Assembly (NCBI GenBank): GCA_015680685.1
Contig: MNCI01013908.1
Coordinates: 1,572,803 to 1,636,802 of the forward strand
Length of the DNA stretch: 64,000 nucleotides
Direction: 5' to 3'
From: Gnetum montanum
Lineage: Eukaryota > Streptophyta > Gnetopsida > Gnetales > Gnetaceae
Shown here: positions 12,480-22,550 of the stretch, piece by piece
Layout: every line of letters begins with the position of its first letter
How positions within the stretch are numbered: position 1 is the first letter of the stretch
Notes under the pieces: generated by a model
Told to the model about the DNA's origin: nothing
The model's database searches: none
The model's input: only the letters and a program-made list of their open reading frames with translations
Position numbers and translations under genes: made by a program

Positions 12480-14220
12480 CTGCATGTAAGCACTGTGCAC
12501 TAGAAGCTAAAATCTAGAGATGTCTGTACAAAGTAGCCACAAAATAGGAAGGCACCCAGTGGTTGATAGCTAAATCTACTAGTAGTACATTATGCATGGA
12601 ACCTATTGAGGGCCTAACATATGAATATGTTGCAAGTATGAATGAACTCAAGAAAGTTCATCACCAACTCTACGAAGGAGTAAATGATGATGTTAATTGG
12701 GAAGACTGGGAGGTTCTTGACAATTTTAAACAAGAGCCTCTTGAATTGAAGACACTACCAACTGAAATGAAGTATGTGTTCTTGAAAATTGGAAATCCAA
12801 TATTATTAATGCCAATCTTACTACAAAAAAAAATAAAATGTTGATGAAGGTTGTGAAAAAATGGTTAGTAGCCGTTGCCTAGTCATATTCTGAGCTCACT
12901 ATGATAGATCCAAGAATATGCCAACACCGGATATACACTGACCTTGTTGTTAAGACAAAACAATAGCCTCAGCAACATTTGAATCCCAAATTAAAGTAGA
13001 TTATCAAAGAGGAGATGGAACAACTCCTCAAGGTAGGATTCATCTACCCTATCACAGACAATGAGTGGGTCAGTTCACTCATGATCGTGCCTAAGAAAGA
13101 AGGAAAATGGCACTTTTAGCTGCTCAACATCACAAATTTCAAAGATCATTTTTTGTTACCTTTTGTCGACCAAGTGCTGGACACCATTTTTGGACATAGC
13201 TATTATAACTTTCTCGATAGTTATAATGGTTATAACCAAATCTGGATTACACTAGAGGACCAAGCAAAGATAACTTTCACAAGCCCTTGGGGGAATGTCA
13301 CTTACTGTCAATTGTCATTCTGTCTATGTAATGCCCCAACCACATTCCAATGATTAGTTCTCAGCATTTTCCAACAACAGATTGATAGCAAGGTAGAATT
13401 CTTCATGGATGACTTTTCTACCTATGGAGCTATGTTTGAGCAAGACCTGGACCATCTTGAGCAAGTGTTAAAGAGATGTGTCAAAACAAACCTCTAGCTC
13501 AATTGGAAAAAGAGCCATCTTATGGTCTAGGAAGGCACAGCCTTGGGGCATTGTATTTCAAAATTAGGAATCGAGGTGGACCCTAAAAAAATAAGGGTCA
13601 TCCAAGGAATAGCTTGCCAACCCAAAACAGTTAAATAAGTGTGGTCATTCCTTGGTCATACTAGCTACTACTGGCAGTTCATCGAGAATTTTTCCAAAAT
13701 TGCCAAGCCATTAGTGAAACTAACAAAGAAGGATGCATTATTCATCTAGACCCCTACATGTGAAACAACATTTCAGCAACTAAAGTAAACGCTTGTTGAA
13801 ACCCTAATTCTACAAGCACCGGATTAGTTCAGGCTATTTCATGTAATGACCAATGGATCAAATTATGCTTTTGAGGTAGTGCTTACGTAGATGGAAGATC
13901 AAAAACATCCATATTACATTCATTGTGCAAGCTGAAGCATTTTAGGTGCACAGCTAAACTACACCACCATAAAAAAGGAGTTAATGGTAGTGGTGTTCAC
14001 CTTAGAGAAGTTCAAGTACTATGTGCTTGGCTATAAAGTGTTCGTGCACATAGATCATAGTGACATCTCATTTTTAATGAATAAACCAATGGTGAGCCCC
14101 TATGTCATATGGTGGCTCATGATTTTTCAGGAGTTTGATCTCACAATGGTAGATCAAAAAGGTGTAAAGAATATGGTCACTAACCACCTATCACAACTAA
14201 GATGGCACGACAAGGAGAAA
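12480..14220 (+). pseudogene. E1 reverse transcriptase and RNase H remnant
   Basis: A connector (12480-12840) leads to RT. Visible RT blocks are EEMEQLLKVGFIYPIT, EWVSSLMIVPKKEGKW, FKDHFLLPFVDQVLDTI, YNFLDSYNGYNQI and FTSPWGNVTY. The catalytic FMDD is intact at 13402-13413 (FFMDDFSTYG), and the thumb follows with LGHCISKLGIEVDPKKI. RNase H lies at about 13790-14200, with NYAFEVVLT, HCAS, NYTTIKKELMVVVF and HIDHSDISFLMNK. At least eight stops interrupt the frame. Compared with the other copies this domain is the most complete. Confidence 0.88.
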
Positions 14221-15590
14221 AAGAGTTCCTTATTTGATCATTTCCCTAATGAATCTCTCCTTGCAGGGGCTATTAATGCACAAATTCTTGATGAACCAAA
14301 ATGGTATGACACCATCCTCACTTATCTACTGAAGCAAGAACTACCACAAGGGCTAGAAACTAGAAAGAAACAACAGCTTCTTCACCAAGTCAAGCACTTC
14401 ATGGAAATTAATGAGAACCTTTACAAATTCTATCTCGATGGCCTAGTACGTTGGTGTGTCCTTGATACGGATCAACTGCACATTCTCTAGGATGCTCACA
14501 AAGGCCCTTGTGGGGGCCATTATGCTGGGAGATGCATGGCCATAAAAATCTTCATGGAAGGATATTACTAGCCAACAATCTTTAGGTATGTACACCAATT
14601 TATCTGCACTTGTGATCATTGCCAAAGGGATGGTGGGATGATAGCTCGAATGGAGGGGCAACAGCAATGGATTTAACCTCTTAAGCCATTCAATATTTGG
14701 GGCATTAACTTTATGGATCCCATCGCACCATATCATAGTCACAATTGACTATTACACCAAGTGGGCAGAAGTAGTAGTTGTCACCAATTGTACATCTACC
14801 ACTGCTACTTGGTTTGTACAACAAAATATCATAAATTGGTTTGGTGTGCCTTGTGCATTAATTTATAATAATGAAACTCATTTTATAGGTGTCACTTTCC
14901 AAAAACTTATGTAGCACTTGGGGGTTGAGCATAAGCTGACAACACCATATCATCCCCAAGCCAATGATCAAGCTGAGGTCACTAATTGAGAGATTACAAA
15001 AATTCTAACATGCACCATTAGCAAATACCAAAGGGACTAGGGCACCAAATTAAATGATGCCCTTTGGACCTATCACTCCACATGGAAGCTTCCCATAGGT
15101 TATTCTCCCTATGAGCTCATGTACAGAAAACTACCAACATTGCCCATCCAATCCGAGCTCTATACACTCTCTACAGCCTGTGACCTTAACCTAAATCTAA
15201 GTCTAGCACAAAAGGAATGATTAATGAACCTTAACTTGCTAGACAAAAATTGGTTAATGACCCTATCATCCAATGAAATGCATAATGCATTCAACAAAAA
15301 ATGCCATGATCTCAAAATAAGAAAAGTCAAGTTTCAACCAAGGGACAAGGTTATCTATAAACTTGATAGGCTAGACAAGAAAAATGCCATGACATGTACC
15401 CCAAAAAACCAAATTTCAAACATTGTGGAAAATACCTTACATTATTGATGAGACTTTTTCATCTAGGTCCATGATTATCTATAAACTTAATAGCCTAGAA
15501 AAGAAAAATTTATTCATCATCCAACAAGTGAAACCTTTCCATAAGCCCAAGCCAACCAATTCAACTACACCTGGACAGATGGACAACCAC
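14221..15590 (+). pseudogene. E1 integrase remnant
   Basis: This would have joined element DNA to the chromosome. The N-terminal zinc-binding HHCC region is readable near 14490-14640: DAHKGPCGGHYAGRCMAIKI, then CTCDHCQRDGGMIA. The core starts with PFNIWGINFMDPI near 14690. It continues in shifted frames past the HPQAN-like stretch (about 14950) to the C-terminal tail near 15590. The motif WGI.FMGP at this place is typical of Athila/Tat integrases. No chromodomain follows. Several stops and frameshifts make it inactive. Confidence 0.85.
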
Positions 15591-15616
15591 ACTCACTCTT
15601 TTAGATTTTCCCCTTC

Positions 15617-15640
15617 CAACTTAGTCATGGGGGAGATGGC
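15617..15640 (+). other. Polypurine-tract-like copy just after pol (E1)
   Basis: ACTTAGTCATGGGGGAGATGG is a near copy of the terminal PPT context (TTTAGTCATGGGGGTATGATA at 17572-17592). The same internal copy follows pol in E2 (36171-36193) and E3 (45351-45373). It could act as a second plus-strand primer or be a relic of an older element end. Confidence 0.55.
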
Positions 15641-15659
15641 CATCCATACTAACAATTTT

Positions 15660-17559
15660 TGTGGCTCCTCAATTTTCTGACTTTTTTGTTTTACACATTT
15701 TTGGTTTTACATATTTTTGGTTTCATATTCTTTGTTTTACATATTTTTGTTTTTTAGGTTATTGATCTTTTCTTAGTTTTTGTTTTACATCATCATTAAT
15801 ATAGTTGATATTTACTGTCTAATATTTTACTTCTTTTATATTTTCTTGTGTTTTATGTGTTTCTCTACTCTTTCTACTAATAAGGTGTCAGGTACAATGG
15901 TAATGTGCTACTCAATGATGGTATGTTTCATTTGTAATTTGATTGTTGATGTCTAGTTTCTAACTTTGAATGTCGTTACTAATGACTAGGACATGGTTTC
16001 TTTTCCTGTAATAGGTAGTGAGTCCACATCATCCACCCATCCCCATACTCAATGATTTTTCTTATTCTGGAAACATGTAGTCCCTTTTCATTAATGCAAC
16101 TTTAATAAATTGGTGACTTGTGTAGTTTTCAGAATTGGAAAGGAATCAAAGGTTTGGATAGTGTGTGGCTTCAAAGGAATGCAGTATTCTTCATGTTTTT
16201 CTATTTTCCTATGTGTGGAAGAGTTCTCGTGACCTTTTCATCATTCTATGTTATTCCACAATAGGAAGTCAAATTAGTCCTTGCATGATGTGTTACTCAT
16301 TAAAAAAAAGATGAGGATTCAAAGCAAATCCCTTGGACAAAATAAATGTGAAAATGCATGGGTCTTTACATGGTGTGGTTCCCATTCAAAAAAAACATGG
16401 GAATTCAAAGCACATCCCTTAGACCAAATAAAAGGGCTACAAGCATTGGTTATGGTACTTATCTTATCTCCTCTAACTAAGGCCCTTTCTGACTTCTTAC
16501 TTTCTCTCCATTTTGGAATGGTGATTATTTTGTGGAAGCATTCTTGTGTCTCAAGAGATAAACTAGACTTAGAATGTTAATGCGAAGTCACTGAAAGTGG
16601 TTGGTTTTGGTTTGGACTGAGCATGGATCCTACCAAGTCATTTAATCACAAACTCCACAAGGGACTTCATGTAACCATAATTAGAAACTCCATTCCATTC
16701 TCTTTGTTATCCATCTATGTTTTTCATGCCTCACCTCATTACTAGTTTCATGTTTTGATTCAATGTTTTGGTTATATGTGTCGGGTTTCTCAGTCAGTTA
16801 CTTTTGGGTTTTTGTACTTAACTTTCTGCAACCATTAATCATCCATGGAGCCCATGGACTCCTTATTTTGAAGTTATGCAAGGGCATAAAATGCTTGTTC
16901 CTACTTTAGGGAGGACCCACTTGCATAAATTTTGGTTTGGTTAAGTTAAGTTCTTTACCCCTAGACATTGTTACAATCAAATTCTTTTTATTTATCCCAT
17001 CCATGCCATCCAATTGTAGGAATCTTCAAAACCATTTTTAGTGAAATTATTCTTTTTATTATTGTGAATTTTTATACCCTCTTTCCAGTATGCCTTGTGT
17101 TAATCTTTTTCTAAATTTTATGGCCCACTTCTCTTACTTAACCCATTCATCAGTCTTTCCACTAACACTATCAAGCAACCAATCTATCACAATCACAACT
17201 TAGCTAGATAAAATCACTGATGAGACAAGGTATTTAGCCACTGTATGTTACACTTTATATACTAATCCTTAATTTTATTGTGACTATAGTGGTTAGCATG
17301 AACTGGAAGTGGGACTATCTCCACCAAGGAGGATGCAATAATATCACTCGCGAGCGATTATTCATGACCACTAGATCTCTTCTACCTCTCCCTCATTATT
17401 CTATTGTCAAGAAGGGTTGGATTTCCTTTGGATCCAAGATGTTCTTTCCTATTATCATGAACATCCAATTTTCTCTATGTCACTCTACATGTCAGTCAAA
17501 TAGTCCACACCTCCTAATATATTTTGTAAAGGACTTGTTCTTCTTCTTCTATACTTGAG
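15660..17559 (+). other. E1 post-pol non-coding region
   Basis: About 1.9 kb with no credible gene. It holds T-rich tracts (15680-15860), a conserved AGTGAGTCCAC landmark near 16018, two hairpin repeats (16290-16435), and a conserved TTTTATTGTGACTATAG near 17270-17290 that aligns with the ORF3 splice acceptor of E3. The 92-codon frame at 17280-17558 aligns poorly and with shifts to the matching part of E2 (52120-52440). I treat it as 3' untranslated sequence, not a gene. Confidence 0.65.
16290..16435 (+). repeat. Duplicated hairpin block in E1
   Basis: Two direct copies, about 70 bp each. Each can fold: GGTGTGGTTCCCAT, an A-rich loop, ATGGGAATTCAAAG and CACATCCC. The stem pairs TTCCCAT with ATGGGAA and, in better copies, GGTGTG with CACACC. 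The same doubled block occurs in E2 (38222-38370) and E3 (46018-46165). Confidence 0.6.
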
Positions 17560-17587
17560 GACAAGTTTTCATTTAGTCATGGGGGTA

Positions 17588-18452
17588 TGATAATTGTGTT
17601 TTCATATACTCTGATATCGGAGTTGTCACGATATCGGGTATATGATATAGGGTACATGATATCACGACCTAAGATGCAATATCGTACATTCGATATCACA
17701 GGGTTACTCCCAAGTCTATAAATACAATGCCCAGGCACATGATGGAGGGTAGTTTTTAGTAGTCAAGTAGTGAAACTCTTGCAATTTGTTCATTTGAGAG
17801 TTAGAATAATTTCCAAGTGCCTGTAGCAGGAGGTCTAAATGTGAATAGATCTTTATTCAAGCATTGATGTACCTGAACACACCATTATGTTGGCAATAAA
17901 GATGAACTCTTCGATTCATACTTGTAGCACTTGAGACTTTTTCTTGTGTATTTATATATTGTGATTTCATGAAATTTTCATTAATGTTATTCATGCAGCA
18001 ATTAATTTTGATTAATCAAGCAACTCATTAAAATACACAGGCACGACCCCTTTGAACATACCTATGACACTTGGTAGCTCAGAAATGGTTAGTGTTTGAC
18101 AACCTAGTAGTGTTTACACAAAGTTTAGGATGTGTCCGAGAAGTGGGAATGGTTACTTATGTTAGGCTAGATTAGATCATAGTTTACTTAGCATTTAATT
18201 ACTCTTATTTTCATTCTTGTTCTAGGCGAGTAATTTGATAAAACACAAAATAATAAAAATCTTATGCCTCAGTCACACTTAACCATACAATTGCATTTCA
18301 CAAGTGGGACTGGGAAGACAATGAATGGATAACAGACACGCATTGTTTAGCTTTAGCATACTTAGTAATTATAGTCTACGAAACTCGACCAAATCACATG
18401 TGAATGCCTATGATTCATATTATTGGGCATAGGGATACCTCACTAAGCATCA
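17588..18452 (+). repeat. E1 3' LTR
   Basis: 865 bp, TGATAATTGTG to AAGCATCA, preceded by the PPT ATGGGGGTA at 17579-17587. The LTR has GATATC-type U3 palindromes at 17610-17700, a TATA box TATAAATAC at about 17717, and the same R/U5 landmarks as the 5' copy. It pairs with 8458-9310. Confidence 0.9.
17605..17725 (+). promoter_or_regulatory. U3 palindrome array and TATA box (E1)
   Basis: Six GATATC-like motifs lie within about 90 bp: GATATCGG, CGATATCGG, TGATATAG, TGATATCAC, AATATCG and CGATATCAC. A TATA box follows about 20 bp after the last. CGATATCG is a perfect palindrome. The 5' LTR keeps a shortened version of the array at 8480-8560. Confidence 0.6.
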
Positions 18453-19772
18453 AATGTAATACAAACTATATAAAAATTATAGAATTTAGGCAATAAGCCC
18501 ATCCACACTAGCAGTGGCACTAGTGATGTTGGTGGCACTGGCAACATTGGTGGTAGAGGTGAAAGAGTAGGCGAGCAAGGGTTTGACTATTGCAAGTAGC
18601 AAGGGTTTCCAGCAAGCATGTGATGTAGTGAAAATAGGTGGAAAAAAGAAAGTGCATGGCATAATAGGTGGCTCAAGCCAATCTATGGGTTTGCCAGGCT
18701 TCCAATGTGTAGATGCCTTGCACTTCTTTGTTCTCGCACATCACCAATGCACCCAGCACCACCATGACAGGGAAGCAATGACAAAAAGCAAAAGAGTAAA
18801 GTATAGTAGCAGTAGGGTAGGTGATGGCAATAGTAGGCAACAACGACAGTAGGCGATAGCAATGGCAAGCAATGGTAACAGTAGGTAGCAGCTAGGATAG
18901 AAGTCGACAATAAATAGTGGACAGTAGTGAATAAGAAGTGGCAGCATCAGCACCATCAATAGCAATAGTTGATGCCTATGTAGAAGATCTAGAAAGTCTT
19001 GTGATAAATGAGGACCATGATCCCAATGTTTCCACTGCTATCTATTTTCCCCATTAACCAAAAGATTACAAACAAAATTAAATTTTGTTAATTAAAATGT
19101 TAACATTGGTATTTATTCCCTATAATTATGGATCTAATATCTTATCGAACCATGATTGTTTTGATTATTTTTAAACATTTGAGAGTATAAATAATACATC
19201 CCACACCATGAAAGGGGGCACCTATTAGGCATCATTTGGGTACCAAAGGTGGAACCAATGGTGAACCCAACGGGCATCAAAGGTGTGCACCTAGAATTGA
19301 TACCCAAGCAGATCCACGTTAAGTTGAAGTCTAATTTCCTTTGAATAATTATTATGTGAGGATTCATTAAGCTCTGTGGAAACTATAGACCATTAGAGTC
19401 CATTGTCGAGCTATTGAGGTGGTTGCATTGTGGAAACAACAAGGAAAAATTACAAAATAGGTGAAGTCTCCCTTGTAATCTTCATAATATTTGTATTTAC
19501 GATTTCACTTTGATCTAGTCATTAATTTTCACTCTTGAACTTAATATTAGAAGTTAGGGTATAATTCATGATTTTACTTATGAGTGATAGTCATAAGTGT
19601 GGAATTTGTTTGAATTCAATTCTAACCATTTATTGTCTTGATGATCTTTTAACTTTTGAACCATTCCTCCATCAGATATGACTCATGGGTTAGTCGTAGA
19701 TGACATGACTTCTCTACAATGGAAGAAAGACAAATTTTAAAGGTATCCAACATCAAATTTTTTTTCTCATTA
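18453..19772. mobile_element. Right part of the ~1.7 kb insert that contains E1
   Basis: Continues the insert begun at 8082. It ends CTCATTA at 19772, followed by the second GCTCA (19773-19777). It contains a stretch rich in AGCAATGG and GTAGCAG-type imperfect repeats (18780-18920). A TATA-like TATAAATAATAC follows near 19186, with a repeat-rich GGCATCA/GGTACCAAAGGTGG segment after it. The 89-codon frame at 18583-18852 has no recognisable domain. The most likely reading is a solo LTR of an unrelated retrotransposon. Confidence 0.45.
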
Positions 19773-19777
19773 GCTCA

Positions 19778-20411
19778 CAACATGGATTCAAGTGTTAGTA
19801 TGATATTTTATTCAAGTGCACATGTACCTAAATACATTTGCATTCGTAGAAATAAAATCAAGATTCTTGTATACATTATAGTACTTAGATTAGTATAACT
19901 TTACTTTTCCATAATTTACTTTATTATGATTAAGTAATTAATATTATCATTTGTAAGAAATGTGAGTGTGACCACTTCAAGCAAAATATATTAACACTTG
20001 GTAATCCTAGCAGTGGATACTTGGTACACCTAGGAGTAGACACTTGGTAACCTAGTAGTGTTAGTGTATTTTCAGGATGTGTATGGAAAGTTGGAAGAAA
20101 TACTCCACATTTAGGCTAGTTAGTTAACTAATTATTTAATTTAAATATTAAATATTTATTTATTTAATAATTTTTTAAACATGGAAAATAATAAAAAGTA
20201 TAAAAATAAATATCTTACACCTTAATCACACTTCTTCATACACACAGATTAACATATGTGTTGATTGGGAAGACAATGACTAACAACTAAATATTTTATT
20301 GTCTAGGAATATTGGCCACCTAGGTAAATAAGGTCCACAGAATTTGACTAGATCACACATATATGCTAGTGATTTGTATGGTTGAAGGTAGGGAATACCT
20401 GTTACTCATCA
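19778..20411 (+). repeat. Element A 3' LTR, right fragment (R and U5)
   Basis: Starts CAACATGGATTCAAG, which continues the E2-type sequence GAGTGCTCACAACAAGAATT exactly where the left fragment stops at 8081. Poly(A)-signal-like AATAAAATC lies near 19850. The TTGGTAATCC, GGTACACCTAGG and GGTAACC landmarks follow, and it ends TTACTCATCA. Together the two fragments make an 872-bp LTR, the same size as the others. Confidence 0.82.
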
Positions 20412-20439
20412 ACTACACTTTAAGAAAAGCATGAAATTG

Positions 20440-21340
20440 GGTGTTTGAACCTTTACCTTTAACTCATTTAGTAAAAATATGTTTTTTACTATGTTAGTGG
20501 CCTTCCAATTGTTTACCCTGAGACCTCGTTTCCAAATTTTGCATCCATATAACACAATAGGATAAATGACTATTTGAAAAATTTATTTTTTGATCTTCCA
20601 AGCATAAAGTCCTGATGCTTTACATTTATTTTTAATTGTACAAATACCTTTTATTCCTCATGATATTTATTTCTTTTAATGAATTTAGCCCATCTATAAT
20701 TATTCATATATTAAAAACCTAGGTATCTAAAAGAGTTCACAATTTGTACATTCTCATCACCGAATCTAAAATTAGATTATGTGTTTCTTATATCTCATAT
20801 CATCATTTTAGATTTCTCTACATTGATTGACAAGCTAAAACAAATGCAAATTTTTTAAAACATTTGCAACATATTAGATATGCTTTTCTTAAAAGTTGAT
20901 ATCAAAGTAGCATCATCTCCATAAAGAAGTATGTTCACTACTTGAGAACCTATTTTACAACATGTCTATGGTGTTTATCACATATCCAATTCTGCAACTC
21001 ATCAATGAAGAGACCAAAGAGAATTAAAGATAAAGGATAACCTTGCTTCACCTTAATTTTGCTTCAAAATCTAAAATGATTGTTTTATTTACAATCTTTA
21101 AGCTTAATGATAACTTCTTCATACAACTTTTGGGTCATTGCTATGAGCTTTACAAAAATCCTATTTTATTTAGCCATAGCCATAACATTTTCCAACTTAA
21201 TGAATCATAAACTTTAGTAAAATCTATAAAGTAAATAAAATAAATTTTGTTAAGTTTTTTCACAAGTTCATTACAATGTCTAAAAGTGACAAGGTGATCA
21301 ACAATGGAACTATTTTATCTTAAATATTTTTAGGAGATTA
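20440..21340 (-). pseudogene. LINE reverse transcriptase remnant (C-terminal half)
   Basis: On the minus strand, in several frames, I can read a non-LTR retrotransposon RT. The order is DHLVTFRHCNELVKKL, FIDFTKVYDSLSWKMLWLWL, VKQGYPLSLILFGLFIDEL, the catalytic-region YGDDATLIS (family YADD), NSFRYLGF, and the late landmark resembling LLYGCEVW near 20530. Many stops and frameshifts are present. FID..K.YD and QG.PLS..LF are hallmark LINE motifs. It lies directly beside element A's 3' end (20411) and element C's end (21497), so both may have inserted into it. The N-terminal part of RT and the endonuclease are absent here. Confidence 0.75.
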
Positions 21341-21496
21341 TCCTAATTTTTTATCATTTAATTTTAACCAATTACTTTTTTTTTTGCGATAATAGTAACA
21401 GCTTAGTAAAAAAATTGCTTACAACTATTATACAATAGTTTTTAGGGTTTAGATACACATACAAAAGTAAATTTTTTAAAAAAAAAAATTGATCTT

Positions 21497-22361
21497 TGAT
21501 GAGTGGCGAGGTACCCCTACACTCAACCATATGAATACAAGTGTGTAAACATGATCTAGTCGAACTTCATAGACAAACTAGTTGTGGCACCTAGATAGTT
21601 ACACATTGATTATAGTTCGTTGTCTTCTCACCTAGACTAGTATTTGCTTTGTCACGTATGGTTTAGTCCAAAGTGAGGTGTATGATGTGATTCCTAATTA
21701 CTATGCTACTCCTAAGGTCAATAAGAAATAACTTGAGTGAACTAATAGACAATGGAAAATAAAATCTAATCTAGCCTAAGTGTGATGAGTATTCATTCTT
21801 AATCATCCATACACATATTGGACCTCGTGTACTACTTTTGGGGTTACCAAGCATTATTACTTGAGCACTACTAGATATGCTACTGGGCTACCAAGTAGTT
21901 ACACTTAAATGTTCATGATTAATACATACCCATTCTACATTAACAAAAAGAATAGTAAATGATAATAAAGAAATATTATCTAAGAGAAAAATAATTAATA
22001 ATTAACAATTAAGTAATTAAAGGCTAAGTGAATGTTGCAATGATGGAGTAATCTCAATCTTTATTTCTAATTATGTGTGTGTCCAAGTACGTCACACTCA
22101 AACAAAAGATCTGTACAATTACAAGCATCACATTGTGGGCATGCACTTGGGAAAGTACTAAAAATTAACAAAAAGACTCTTGACTCTAATTACTAACTAA
22201 TGACTTACCAATCCCTTGCTTTCCTATGTGCCTGAGTGTTATATTTATAGGTTGACACAAGAATCACGATATAGTATATTCGATCTAATTATCTAGGCTA
22301 CGATATCATGTACCTGATATCAAGTATTCGATATCAAGGCCTAGCAAACTACAATTCATCA
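21497..22361 (-). repeat. Element C 3' LTR
   Basis: 865 bp. On the minus strand it starts TGATGAATTGTAG and ends CCACTCATCA. U3 has TTGATATCGAATAC, TTGATATCAGG and ATGATATCGTAG motifs, then TATA (CCTATAAATATAAC, about 22240-22253). It is preceded on the minus strand by CTAGGATGAG, 18 bases, and the PPT GTGGGGGTA. The sequence class is that of the E1 and E2 LTRs (GATATC type). Confidence 0.85.
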
Positions 22362-22550
22362 TACCCCCACAACTGAATAACAACTCATCCTAGAGTCAAA
22401 CAATCAAAATAAAAATAAGTTCATTTGATTACATAGTGGATAGGTATGGGATTATGGACTAACTATGAATTATTTCATGTTGCAGTGTTAAATTAAACAA
22501 AACAATATTAGGACATCAACACAAACTACAAAAGACAAAATTTTTGGAAC

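Larger units (their letters stand above)
8458..18452 (+). mobile_element. Element E1: complete Athila-like Ty3/gypsy retrotransposon without ORF3
   Basis: About 10.0 kb, with two LTRs (8458-9310 and 17588-18452) that align throughout, a tRNA-Asp-type PBS, gag, protease, RT, RNase H, integrase, a ~1.9 kb non-coding post-pol region and a PPT. No ORF3 is present: the post-pol region runs directly into a short leftover and the PPT. The 5-bp flanks (CTATT left, AATGT right) do not match. The target duplication has either decayed or been lost by recombination. It sits inside the ~1.7 kb insert that splits element A's LTR, so it is the younger insertion. Despite many stops it is the least broken pol in the window, with 168 clean codons at 13984-14490. 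Confidence 0.9.

Noticed and set aside
17605-17725. Repeated GATATCG motifs considered as a CRISPR-like or satellite array
   Set aside because: The repeats are too short and irregular, they lie just upstream of a TATA box, and they occur at the same place in other LTRs of the family. They are U3 promoter motifs.
18583-18965. Frames of 74-89 codons rich in H, Q, S or in L, C, Y
   Set aside because: They follow the imperfect AGCAATGG/GTAGCAG repeats read in different frames. No domain; lies inside a transposon insert.
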